Positions 48,918-57,023 of a DNA stretch of 64,000 bases are shown one piece after another. Positions within the stretch are counted from its first letter, which is position 1, and every line of letters starts with the position of its first letter. The notes beneath the pieces were generated by a model. The model searched no databases. It was not told the DNA's origin and saw nothing but the letters and a program-made list of their open reading frames with translations. The DNA comes from a virus: the IMG/VR virus record IMGVR_UViG_3300027985_000627, positions 1 through 64,000 of that record; one strand, given 5' to 3'. The position numbers and the translations under genes are program-made.

Positions 48918-49513
48918 AAGATCGGATAGCAGAACTCAAAAAGACTCTAGCTAGTGCGAAAGCTACGGTTAAAGTTCTCAAAGACAAAAAGAAAGCTACG
49001 CTGAAAAAGATTTCCGACTTAGAAAATACTCTCAGTGACACGGAGAAAGCAAGAGAAATCATTTTGCTTGTTGGTCGTGACACACAGCAAATGTTAGAAA
49101 TAAAAGTCAGTGGTTTGGTTACGCTTGCTTTGGAAGCTGTCTTTCCTGATCCATATGAGTTTAAAGTAGTGTTTGAAGAACGCAGAAATTCCACTGAAGC
49201 CGATTTATTCTTTTGCAAGAACGACGATTTGTTCAAACCTCTGGATTCTTCTGGAGGAGGAGCTATCGACATTGCTTCATTTGCTCTACGTGTGTCTGAT
49301 TGGAAGCTACGTGGAACGAGAAACGTTTTGATTATGGACGAACCGTTTCGAAATCTTAGCGCCGATTTGCAACCCAAAGCCAGTGAAATGCTTCATCGGA
49401 TAAGTTCTGACCTTGGGTTGCAAATTATTATGGTTTCGCATCAAGAGGGTGTTAATGAGGAATGTGATCGGCTGTTCTCTGTTAAGAACGGGGAAACTAC
49501 TCAGGTTTGGTAA
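48911..49513 (+). CDS. SbcC/Rad50/gp46 C-terminal half
   Basis: 200 residues. A short coil (IAELKKTLASAKATVKVLKD) leads into the C-lobe: signature motif LDSSGGGAIDIASFALRVS, Walker B NVLIMDEPFRNLS, and H-loop MVSHQEGV. These complement the Walker A protein at 46712. No CxxC is present. Starts inside the previous gene's end (GAGGAG upstream). Its stop touches the stop of the opposing gene. Confidence 0.85.
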   Translation: MVKDRIAELKKTLASAKATVKVLKDKKKATLKKISDLENTLSDTEKAREIILLVGRDTQQMLEIKVSGLVTLALEAVFPDPYEFKVVFEERRNSTEADLFFCKNDDLFKPLDSSGGGAIDIASFALRVSDWKLRGTRNVLIMDEPFRNLSADLQPKASEMLHRISSDLGLQIIMVSHQEGVNEECDRLFSVKNGETTQVW

Positions 49514-50020
49514 TTACTTAGGGACAGCTTTGTAAGCTGCTTCGAGGACTTTAAGAAGACCATTGGTGTTATGGTATAAATAAAGGAAATAAAGAAAAGA
49601 CGGTACGCATATAACAGAAATGAACCACAAAATCTTTTTAACGGTTTTAAGATCATCTCCAAGTTTTTTAACGTCACCAAAAGCAGCAAGTTTCGCATCA
49701 AGAGCTTCAATGGCTTCCGTCAAAACAGTTTTAGCATTATCCTCATCCGCTTCCATCGTTGTAGCATGTCTACCAGAGCATGTTTCATCATGTTCTTCAA
49801 TCGTTTTCAAAAACTCTTCCCGCATATTACCAACTGAATCTCGGACAAAATCTTTTAAAGATTGCCGAGTGGGCTCCGCTTTAGCCAAATCTGCAATACG
49901 ATCAACTTGAACTGCCATACTCGAAACGTTATCTTGAACACCCTTCATGCCGTCTAAAACTTGCACAAGCATGGATTTGAACATATCGAGAAGGATTTTT
50001 ACGAATTCATTCTCTCCCAT
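49514..50020 (-). CDS. Membrane-anchored coiled-coil protein coupled to REC-PAS
   Basis: 168 residues from the start codon at 50020; AGGAGG lies 9 bases upstream, inside the end of the REC-PAS gene, and the two overlap by 14 bases. A long soluble helical part (about 1-125; NVSSMAVQVDRIADLAKAEP, TEAIEALDAKLAAFGDVKKL) precedes a single transmembrane segment ILWFISVICVPSFLYFLYLY and a 20-residue tail. The tight coupling suggests a complex with the REC-PAS protein. Function unknown. The stop abuts the + strand SbcC C-half gene. Confidence 0.65.
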   Translation of the reverse strand: MGENEFVKILLDMFKSMLVQVLDGMKGVQDNVSSMAVQVDRIADLAKAEPTRQSLKDFVRDSVGNMREEFLKTIEEHDETCSGRHATTMEADEDNAKTVLTEAIEALDAKLAAFGDVKKLGDDLKTVKKILWFISVICVPSFLYFLYLYHNTNGLLKVLEAAYKAVPK

Positions 50021-51011
50021 CTCGTAAAGCCTCCTGAATATCATTCCAGTTTTTTAAAACGCTGTTAGAAGTGCCTTCATTGGCTTTTTTAGCTGCTATC
50101 ATTTCTTCGGCTTCATCTATGGTTTTTTCCAAAGCCGCAATTTTTGTCTTTGCGTAGTCTTCCGATATCTTAATTTCTTTTTTAACGTTTGACAAGAATT
50201 TCTTCATGGAGTCAGCAACATCCATGAACTGGTGGTAAAATTGCGTCTTGTCTTCACCAACACTTTGAATTTCGAGAAGGTCTCCGTTGTCATCGAATAG
50301 CCCAACTTTTCTCCAAGCTACCCAGTATTTGTTACGATGACGAAATTCCGATCCATAAACCCAAGGTGTTTTGGGTGTCAACTTGTTTATATTTTTCCTG
50401 GCTAATTCGCGATACTCAGGGTCAATGAAATCAAACATATTTAAACCAACAAGGTTTTCGTATGTTGTGTCGAACGCATCGCATATGGTCTTGTTGACAA
50501 AGGTGATCGTTCCATCAGGCTTGTGTCTGCAAATCCATTCAGGTGAAATGTTGACTACAGATTCGTACAAGTTTTTGGCTTTACGAAGCTCATTGTTCAT
50601 TTCAGTGAGGGTAGATAAGGTCTGTTCTAATTCTACCTGATTTTTGCACCTAACAATGGCTGATTTAATGTTGTGCGCCAATGATTTAAATTCCCAAGTT
50701 TTCTTAAAAAAATTATCAGCTCCTTCTTCTACAGCTTGCAGACCAATTTCTTCTTCATCCTCTCCAGAAAGAATTATAACAGGAGTATGCGGACAGACCG
50801 ATTTGATTATATGAAGAGTTTCTATTCCTCGGGAATCAGGAAGATTCAGGTCCAAAAGAACCGCATCAAAGCAACCTTCGCATAAAAGAACTTCTGCCCT
50901 GTGGATACTTTCCACAGGTGTAACGGAAAAGTCAGAAGACTTTTCTAAAATCCTTTTGATAACAGTCTGAAAACAAGTGTCATCTTCAACGTGTAAAATA
51001 GTGTAACACAT
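50007..51011 (-). CDS. Response-regulator receiver plus PAS protein
   Basis: 334 residues. Residues 1-120 are a complete receiver domain: ILHVEDDTCF (Asp10/11), AVLLDLNLPDSRG (phospho-acceptor Asp54), PVIILSGEDE (Ser82) and GADNFFKKT (Lys104). A coiled linker follows, then a PAS domain (about 146-260): YESVVNISPEWICRHKPDG, FVNKTICDAF, VGLNMFDFIDPEYR, FRHRNKYWVAWRK. The C-terminal 70 residues are coiled coil. No DNA-binding or kinase output domain. REC-PAS proteins are bacterial signalling parts; one in a phage late operon is unusual. Confidence 0.85.
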   Translation of the reverse strand: MCYTILHVEDDTCFQTVIKRILEKSSDFSVTPVESIHRAEVLLCEGCFDAVLLDLNLPDSRGIETLHIIKSVCPHTPVIILSGEDEEEIGLQAVEEGADNFFKKTWEFKSLAHNIKSAIVRCKNQVELEQTLSTLTEMNNELRKAKNLYESVVNISPEWICRHKPDGTITFVNKTICDAFDTTYENLVGLNMFDFIDPEYRELARKNINKLTPKTPWVYGSEFRHRNKYWVAWRKVGLFDDNGDLLEIQSVGEDKTQFYHQFMDVADSMKKFLSNVKKEIKISEDYAKTKIAALEKTIDEAEEMIAAKKANEGTSNSVLKNWNDIQEALRDGRE

Positions 51012-51042
51012 GGTACCTCACAATTCAGACTGTGTAAAAACT

Positions 51043-51387
51043 TTATTCGGAAGAATCAACTAGTGCCGATCCCTTTGAAAATAATTTCCTAGCTATTTCC
51101 GATTGCTCATCGTAGCATTTCTTTGCTTTCTTCCAAAGTTCACTTGTGGCTTTTATAACTTTGTGGTTGTAACCTAAAGCCCAAAGGTTGTCAGGGTGTG
51201 AAATGTATAGTTCTCGATTTATTTTCAAAAGTTCAATTTCTGGAATATCCGGACATTTACTGTAGCTGTACGTTTTCTTCAGTTGCAGGAATTGCGTGAG
51301 TTCTGGATTTGGTTTCGGACTGCATGACATCACCATTGTACCAATCAATCCAATTAGCAGAAGTTTCTTTATCAACGCCGCCTTCAT
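51043..51387 (-). CDS. Outer-membrane spanin subunit (o-spanin), putative
   Basis: 114 residues from the ATG at 51387, with AAGGAG 6 bases upstream. KAALIKKLLLIGLIGTMVMSC is a lipoprotein signal with acylated Cys near residue 22, followed by a Pro-rich start (SPKPNPE) and a helical mature part. It begins inside the i-spanin gene in another frame (131-base overlap), the classic Rz/Rz1-type layout. The pair fuses inner and outer membranes at lysis. Confidence 0.7.
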   Translation of the reverse strand: MKAALIKKLLLIGLIGTMVMSCSPKPNPELTQFLQLKKTYSYSKCPDIPEIELLKINRELYISHPDNLWALGYNHKVIKATSELWKKAKKCYDEQSEIARKLFSKGSALVDSSE

Positions 51388-51808
51388 TTTTAACTCCTTC
51401 AAGGTTTATGCATTCACGTTTTCTAAGAACCCACTGAAGATCATTCAAATCCTTAAGAAGAGCCGTATAGTTCTTCTGCATTTCTTCAAAAGACGTACTC
51501 AACATCGTATTTTTCATTTCAAGATCGGAAATCGTCTTGTCCTGCTCATCCAAAGCTTGTTTGTATTGTATCTCATTTGCTTTGTATCGTTCGATATTCT
51601 TTTCCAAGAAATTTATTTTATCCATAAGATCATTTTTTGTTTTTTCATGAAGGTACTTTTCGGCTGACAAAGATGATTCCAAACTAGTAACTTTGTACAT
51701 GTGCCAACTAAAAAGACCAATAAGAGAAAGAAACAAAACAACGATCAAACCGAAAGAAATTTTCGAACCTAAATCACCAGAGATGAATCCAAGTATACTT
51801 GATAACAT
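51257..51808 (-). CDS. Inner-membrane spanin subunit (i-spanin), putative
   Basis: 183 residues from the ATG at 51808 (GGAG AATAAA upstream). A transmembrane segment near the N-terminus (FGLIVVLFLSLIGLFSWHMY) is followed by a periplasmic coiled coil (LESSLSAEKYLHEKTKNDLM through LSTSFEEMQKNYTALLKDLN). Topology and partner gene fit an Rz-type i-spanin. Slightly longer than lambda Rz. Confidence 0.72.
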   Translation of the reverse strand: MLSSILGFISGDLGSKISFGLIVVLFLSLIGLFSWHMYKVTSLESSLSAEKYLHEKTKNDLMDKINFLEKNIERYKANEIQYKQALDEQDKTISDLEMKNTMLSTSFEEMQKNYTALLKDLNDLQWVLRKRECINLEGVKNEGGVDKETSANWIDWYNGDVMQSETKSRTHAIPATEENVQLQ

Positions 51809-51809
51809 T

Positions 51810-52136
51810 TTATTCTCCAGATTGCTCGTCTTTTGGTTTTTTATCACCACCAAACAATGGGGCTTTTTTCAAAATGTTGTACGTTATGGCTGAAGTATAA
51901 CCAAGCTCTACAAATCTAGCAAAATACTGGTTTGGTTCTTTAAAAGCAAATGTCAAACCTAAACCAATGAAAAACCAAAAAGACAACCTGCCTAAAGAAA
52001 CACCACCTTTTTCACAAAAAAGTGGAGTTAGATCGTACTCACTTTTCCAGATGTACGTCACTACGAGAGCGTAGGTCACGTAGATCAGTATGGGTCCTGA
52101 ATTAGTCAAGATAAAAAATATGATCGGCTTTAGCAT
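51810..52136 (-). CDS. Putative holin
   Basis: 108 residues with a first membrane helix IIFFILTNSGPILIYVTYAL, a second near LGRLSFWFFIGLGLTFAF, possibly a third near VELGYTSAITYNIL, and a charged tail (KKPKDEQSGE). Size, topology and its place between endolysin and spanins suggest a holin. Family not identifiable by eye. Confidence 0.55.
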   Translation of the reverse strand: MLKPIIFFILTNSGPILIYVTYALVVTYIWKSEYDLTPLFCEKGGVSLGRLSFWFFIGLGLTFAFKEPNQYFARFVELGYTSAITYNILKKAPLFGGDKKPKDEQSGE

Positions 52137-52272
52137 ATTTCAAATCTTCATTGGTTTGAACAAACTTGCTACAATAGGAACCATTCTTGTGGTTGCTACA
52201 AAACTCTTTGTGGTTGTACCAAAAACATCGAGAGCAAAGATCATCTAGGATTTCTATTTTGTCGGATTCCAT
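52102..52272 (-). CDS. Small Cys-rich protein in lysis cassette (56 aa)
   Basis: Start codon at 52272 with GGGAG upstream, stop at 52102, overlapping the putative holin start by 35 bases. C-S-R-C-F-W, K-E-F-C-S-N-H and Y-C-S-K give four cysteines and a histidine, fitting one zinc. Role unknown. Confidence 0.5.
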   Translation of the reverse strand: MESDKIEILDDLCSRCFWYNHKEFCSNHKNGSYCSKFVQTNEDLKYAKADHIFYLD

Positions 52273-53004
52273 TTACGGTCTCCCGAAAACCTCAAATAAG
52301 GCTTTCCAAGTTGCTGAACCAACGATACCATCAGGGACTAAATCATGGTCCATCTGAAAAATTACGACCTGGTTGTAAGTGATCTGTCCGAAAACACCGT
52401 CTGCTTTCAATCCAAATACAGTTTGTAGCCAAGAAACATCCTGGCCACGAATCGCTTTTCTGATAATACGAGAACCAGGAGCATACGGCATAGCGACCTG
52501 TTGTTTTTCAATGGACTTGAAATCTTCGATTCTGTTATTCACCGGAACACTGTACGCAGTGTGTTCGTGGCCAATACCAAGTTCCCCTCGATAGTCGAAA
52601 ACTGGACAAGCTTTGGCAGAAACTTCACAATGACCATGCCAGGTTAAAGTCCCAGGTCCAAAAGCGTTTTCAATACCTTTAACCAGGGTATGTAGCGTCT
52701 CAAACTGCATAGCGTTAAATTGTTCAACGTAAAGACCGTCTAAGCACATGGCGATGGTCCTTGAGTTATTACCAGCCTGTGCTACAGGGTTCTCTTCGAT
52801 GTTTCTTCCCTTCAAAAGTGTGCCTTGACAGTCAATGAGAAAATGGTATCCTATGTTATGTCCGTTCTTATCAGCCGAAAATTCTCTTTTCTTATGCCAA
52901 TCATTGACAGCCACAAGAAGGTTATCACCTACAAGGTCTTGACGAGGGTATGCAGTACAATGTATGAAAACCCGTTCTATCCGTCTGGCAGGTTTGTCAA
53001 ACAT
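52273..53004 (-). CDS. Endolysin: N-acetylmuramoyl-L-alanine amidase with PG-binding domain
   Basis: 243 residues from the ATG at 53004 (GGAGATCGT upstream). Amidase_2 motifs: VFIHCTAYP (zinc His), NIGYHFLID, AQAGNNSRTIAMCLDG, and LTWHGHCEVSAKACPVFD (zinc His/Cys region). The C-terminal 70 residues form a PG_binding_1 repeat (GQDVSWLQTVFGLKADGVFG, VVIFQMDHDLVPDGIVG). Cuts the amide bond between muramic acid and the peptide stem. No export signal, so it needs the holin. Confidence 0.9.
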   Translation of the reverse strand: MFDKPARRIERVFIHCTAYPRQDLVGDNLLVAVNDWHKKREFSADKNGHNIGYHFLIDCQGTLLKGRNIEENPVAQAGNNSRTIAMCLDGLYVEQFNAMQFETLHTLVKGIENAFGPGTLTWHGHCEVSAKACPVFDYRGELGIGHEHTAYSVPVNNRIEDFKSIEKQQVAMPYAPGSRIIRKAIRGQDVSWLQTVFGLKADGVFGQITYNQVVIFQMDHDLVPDGIVGSATWKALFEVFGRP

Positions 53005-53012
53005 ACGATCTC

Positions 53013-53978
53013 CTATTTCCCCAATTTGTAAGTTGACCAGAAAATATCTGGATATCGGAATAAAGTAGTTTCCGTAGTGGCACAATCAGGCGACCACGAT
53101 TTCCACTCATCCATATTGTAAAACAATCCGGCAGTTCTGAAAAGACTTCCAGCCCAATTGTTAGAAGTTGGAATATGGAAATCGCTACCAGCAGACCATA
53201 TGCGCTGTTGCAACCATCCTAGTGGGCCCCACAGCTTTTTATAAGGAAACCTCTTAGGCCAGTTTTGATCCTTGCAATAGTACCAATATTTTCGTATTAC
53301 CGGGTAGAGTTTTTCAGCCAGTATCTCGTGCATCATTGCCGCTCTAAGTGTTGGCGTAATGTAAAAACTCATGTACGACATACAGTAGTTATTCCTATAA
53401 GCCTCAGTCCATAAATCACCTTCTTCAACAAACCAGAACCTCTTTGTTGAATTCTGAAGATGAGTCACGAACCCGTCACCCTCAGTGGTTAGATTGGCTA
53501 GCATACCGAGATAAGCGTAGACCATCATACGTCCAAGTCTTCCCCATGCTCCCCAATTACCTCTGGAACCCCAATTTCTAGCATTTATGATAGCATCACA
53601 AGCGGGTAGGTACGTGTTCACGGCCCAAACCGACACATCACATCCGCACATGGCGGCAGCTTCAAATATGCGCTGACCTTTGTAAACCAAAGTTAAAGCA
53701 CCCTCTAAATTACCGTAACCAGTATTAGAACTACACCAAGAACTAATAGCCTGATTAGCACGACCAGTATATCCAAGACCAAGCACTTCAGCTTGTGCAT
53801 ATACAAGTGGAGCGGCCGTTCCATTTTCTAGTGGTAATTTTTCTTGTGTAGATACTTCAGTATTATCGTAATTTGGAGTAATTGTAACAACTCCCATTTG
53901 ACTCCAATGACCATTTACAGAGTATTCCATCTCGTAGTTCGAAAGAAATAAATTTAAGGAATCTAGTTGATTTTTCAC
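53013..53978 (-). CDS. Tail-associated protein, possible polysaccharide lyase
   Basis: 321 residues from GTG at 53978 (GGAG upstream). Helical and aromatic, with NARNWGSRGNWGAWGRLGRM and THLQNSTKRFWF segments like the alpha/alpha-barrel of alginate-lyase-type proteins, which phages use as tail depolymerases. A starting strand domain (VNGHWSQMGVVTITPNYDN) may dock it. The lyase idea rests on residue pattern and place among fibre genes; it may be purely structural. Confidence 0.45.
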   Translation of the reverse strand: MKNQLDSLNLFLSNYEMEYSVNGHWSQMGVVTITPNYDNTEVSTQEKLPLENGTAAPLVYAQAEVLGLGYTGRANQAISSWCSSNTGYGNLEGALTLVYKGQRIFEAAAMCGCDVSVWAVNTYLPACDAIINARNWGSRGNWGAWGRLGRMMVYAYLGMLANLTTEGDGFVTHLQNSTKRFWFVEEGDLWTEAYRNNYCMSYMSFYITPTLRAAMMHEILAEKLYPVIRKYWYYCKDQNWPKRFPYKKLWGPLGWLQQRIWSAGSDFHIPTSNNWAGSLFRTAGLFYNMDEWKSWSPDCATTETTLFRYPDIFWSTYKLGK

Positions 53979-54307
53979 TATGAAATCTCCGAAAGTTCTG
54001 ACCGCAACGCAACTGCTTGCGCGTCCAGATCAACGAGCTTATCCGTGTCCGCCGTCGTAGCCGTCCCGGCGGACACAGCCCGTAAAGAACGGATAGACGC
54101 CGTGTCGATGGCCTCTAACTCGGCCAGGATTTCCGATTTTCGAACGGAGTTGATTGATTTTTGTGCAAAGGAAGTATCTGCCTCTACTTCCTCCCGAGTC
54201 AGAATCGTTTGAACAGAAAGCAGCCCATCAGCCAGTCCAACTGCTACCGCATCCTCAAGAAAGCCAACAATGCTTTTATCCTCTTTCCGTATAATGACTG
54301 TATTCAT
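53978..54307 (-). CDS. Tail fibre accessory/assembly protein
   Basis: 109 residues. The C-terminal part (EILAELEAIDTASIRSLRAV, then AGTATTADTDKLVDLDAQA) is the helical pattern of small phage proteins encoded after tail fibres and thought to help their assembly. Stop overlaps the next start. Confidence 0.55.
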   Translation of the reverse strand: MNTVIIRKEDKSIVGFLEDAVAVGLADGLLSVQTILTREEVEADTSFAQKSINSVRKSEILAELEAIDTASIRSLRAVSAGTATTADTDKLVDLDAQAVALRSELSEIS

Positions 54308-54308
54308 T

Positions 54309-55205
54309 TTATGCTCCTGTCACAGTGCCGGTGCTGATTTTAATGGTTCCGTTGTTGAGAATAGCCATACTTCCAGAGGATATGCTATAAGCGGAAGTAG
54401 CCCCAGCAAGGTCCGCCTGCTCAACTGCTATTTTTGACCCGTACATCAAACTCACACCATAAGTAGGAGGGTACGTCGTATGGCAAGCGTTTCCGTTTCT
54501 GATAATATTTCTAGCGTTTGAGAGTGCTATAGCAGCACTCCCGTAGGTAAAAAAGTTAAGTTCATGCCGTCCCGAACTTGCTATCAAGTACAAAAGGATG
54601 CTGGTGTACCCAGAAGTAGTAAAAGCGCAAGCGGTGAACGAGATATTAGGGCAGTTGTCAGCGTACACCGTATGATACGAACCGCCAGTGTGGTAGAACC
54701 GAATGTAGGAAACTGCTATTGTGGCTTTGCACCTGTTAAATCGAATTACAGGGTACGAATTGTTAGATGAAGCAAGGTTTACTGCTTTTGAAGAAGAAGC
54801 CGTGTTGTCGGAAGATTTTCCTAGGACATTTATTGAGCCGCCGTGAAAACAAGAGATATAAAGCTGTCCACCAAAAGAATAGTTTCCGTCCGCGAACTGA
54901 ATGGTCAATGTAAAACCGTTAAGATTTTTAGGTACAGCGTCTATCAGAGCTTGCATCTCCGCAAGAGTCATGGTGTTGTCGAGGGTTACAGTGACGCTAG
55001 CTTCAAGCGCAGCGTTTTGCACCTCAACGACAGCCAAACCGAAAGCGTTTGCCGCAGCAATGAAAGCATTAAGCTCGGTTCGCAGAGTCGGAAGCGCTCC
55101 TAAAAAAAGGTCAGCATTGTAATCAAATTTTGAGGCCGAGGATGTACTAGGAGGAGTAGGTATCTCGCTGATAGTAATGCCGATAGATTCAACTGATTCG
55201 CTCAT
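54309..55205 (-). CDS. Tail fibre/spike protein, paralogue A
   Basis: 298 residues. A short N-terminal helical region is followed by a beta-helix-like body: AVPKNLNGFTLTIQFADGNY, GQLYISCFHGGSINVLG, AVNLASSNNSYPVIRFNRC, and a long run of S/T/N-rich strands ending GTIKISTGTVTGA. It is homologous along its length to the next gene. Likely receptor-binding or decorating fibre. Confidence 0.7.
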   Translation of the reverse strand: MSESVESIGITISEIPTPPSTSSASKFDYNADLFLGALPTLRTELNAFIAAANAFGLAVVEVQNAALEASVTVTLDNTMTLAEMQALIDAVPKNLNGFTLTIQFADGNYSFGGQLYISCFHGGSINVLGKSSDNTASSSKAVNLASSNNSYPVIRFNRCKATIAVSYIRFYHTGGSYHTVYADNCPNISFTACAFTTSGYTSILLYLIASSGRHELNFFTYGSAAIALSNARNIIRNGNACHTTYPPTYGVSLMYGSKIAVEQADLAGATSAYSISSGSMAILNNGTIKISTGTVTGA

Positions 55206-55206
55206 T

Positions 55207-56136
55207 TTAGGCTCCTATAACTTCACCGGAATATATTTTAATAGCACCTTTACTTAAAAAAACTATACTTCCAGGGGATAGTACATAATCAGCAGTGCCT
55301 CCATATAGGCCCAACTGCAACATCGAGACTTCTGCTCCATAAATAAGACCAATCCCGTAAGAAGGCGGGGTAATGCTGTATGTCTCGTTGCCAGATTCAA
55401 GAACACACGTTGAGTTTCCCACATAAAGGCCATAGGAACCCTTTGCGAAGTAGTTATTTGTGAGTCGCCCAGTTTTACTGTCTGATATATACAAATTGGG
55501 ATGGGTGTAGGCCGTATGCACAAATGAACAACAATCAAAGGTTATATCGCTACAAGAATAAACGTACACATTAGTAGCCGCACCCCCAGAATGTGTGAAG
55601 CTCAGGGAGCGCACTATAACTGTTGCAAAACAATGGCTGAACCTAATGGTGTTGTCAGAGTTGTACGATGAACTCAGCATAACGGCTTTAGATGCGAACG
55701 TATAATTGTCTGATACGTCACCCTGGACGATCACGGTGCCGCCGTGGAACCCAAAGAATAAGAGCTTCCCGTCCGTAAAAGAATATGTTCCGCTTGCAAA
55801 TTGAAATGTAACAGTATGCCCATTAAGATTTTTTGGAACGGCATTAATTGCCGATTGTATTTGGGAACGTGTCATTGACGGCGTAATGTTTACAGTTGTA
55901 TCCGTTGTGAGAACAAAATCAGGATCAGGGGAAATCATCGAACCGAAAGAATTCATGCTAGATATAAAGTCATTCACTTCTTCGGCTAATTGAGGAAATA
56001 AATTGAAAAACGAATCGGCTTGAGAATTAAAATAGTATGGGTCAGAAGAAGATGGAGCAGTAGGAAAATTACCGCATCCAATAAGATTAAGGGCTGCACT
56101 GGACATTATATTAATCCCTCCACTTCCACCGAGCAT
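55207..56136 (-). CDS. Tail fibre/spike protein, paralogue B
   Basis: 309 residues. Shares with paralogue A the NAVPKNLNGHTVTFQFASG segment, GKLLFFGFHGGTVIVQG, IRFSHCFATVIV, and the end GAIKIYSGEVIGA. Divergence is greatest in the middle loops. Start overlaps the upstream tail gene by 31 bases. Tandem duplicates with variable middles suggest host-range diversification. Confidence 0.7.
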   Translation of the reverse strand: MLGGSGGINIMSSAALNLIGCGNFPTAPSSSDPYYFNSQADSFFNLFPQLAEEVNDFISSMNSFGSMISPDPDFVLTTDTTVNITPSMTRSQIQSAINAVPKNLNGHTVTFQFASGTYSFTDGKLLFFGFHGGTVIVQGDVSDNYTFASKAVMLSSSYNSDNTIRFSHCFATVIVRSLSFTHSGGAATNVYVYSCSDITFDCCSFVHTAYTHPNLYISDSKTGRLTNNYFAKGSYGLYVGNSTCVLESGNETYSITPPSYGIGLIYGAEVSMLQLGLYGGTADYVLSPGSIVFLSKGAIKIYSGEVIGA

Positions 56137-57023
56137 TCACTGACGGTAGGACCGGAAACAACAACCTTAAAATCCTTGTAAAAACCGTAAACAATAGAAC
56201 TTCTATAGGTAACTTCTTCCCCGTCAGAATTATCGACGATAAAAACGGAAGGTGTGGCCCTTATAGACTCAAGGTATGCCACGGCATCGTCTACATCGTC
56301 GTTGTCTATGTATAAATCTAACGACCTTGTTTTTTTGTAATTTCCTGTTTTCAGATAAGTAGCGCCGAAGTCGTCTGTGCTTTTTATCGAATAATCACTG
56401 ATACCCATCTCAAGACCAAACCGTACTGCGCCAATCCGTTTCGATTTTCCTATGATAGCAGCACCACAACTAGCGTTGTACCCGCGAAGAACCAAGTTTG
56501 CCCGAGAATTGTAGAATTTTGGTATCGTAAAAACTGCCGAAGTTAAGTAGGAAAATTCATCGAAAAAGTAATCCGACCAAGTTGTGGATGTTCTTTTGTC
56601 CGTCATGTACAAATAGGAACTTGAATAGGCTACGCCGGAGGCGTCTTTTGCAGCAACAAAAGCCTCGTTGCATAGGCAATCCACAAGGACCACTGTATCG
56701 CACATGGAGGAACTTACAAGGACATTGATCCCTTCTTCCTCCTCGCCAACAGTACTGGTGTTGACGTAAGAATCGAACATTCGCCAACGATTGGTATAAC
56801 CGCAATCGAGCCAATAAGGATCAGTGGTGTCGCAGTTATCCGGCGGATAGTGGTTGAGATTAGACGCTTTCAACGACTGGTATATTTTGTGAGTAGCCGT
56901 TACTATAACGTAGTCGCCAATGGCATACGTGGTTGCCGAACTGTAAGCATCGTAATCATCTTCCGCTACACTGGTAGAAATAAGTTTTGAGCCTGTTATC
57001 TCTCTTGGAACAATGACTCTCAT
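56106..57023 (-). CDS. Conserved tail protein with a CBM5/12-like N-terminus
   Basis: 305 residues. YSSATTYAIGDYVIVTATHK then IYQSLKASNLNHYPP and DPYWLDCG is the aromatic pattern of chitin-binding-type (CBM5/12) folds common in phage tail-tip proteins. The body (WRMFDSYVNTSTV ... GISDYSIKSTDDFGATYL) is conserved across siphovirus tails. Lies directly downstream of the tape measure, as tail-tip proteins do. Confidence 0.65.
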   Translation of the reverse strand: MRVIVPREITGSKLISTSVAEDDYDAYSSATTYAIGDYVIVTATHKIYQSLKASNLNHYPPDNCDTTDPYWLDCGYTNRWRMFDSYVNTSTVGEEEEGINVLVSSSMCDTVVLVDCLCNEAFVAAKDASGVAYSSSYLYMTDKRTSTTWSDYFFDEFSYLTSAVFTIPKFYNSRANLVLRGYNASCGAAIIGKSKRIGAVRFGLEMGISDYSIKSTDDFGATYLKTGNYKKTRSLDLYIDNDDVDDAVAYLESIRATPSVFIVDNSDGEEVTYRSSIVYGFYKDFKVVVSGPTVSECSVEVEGLI

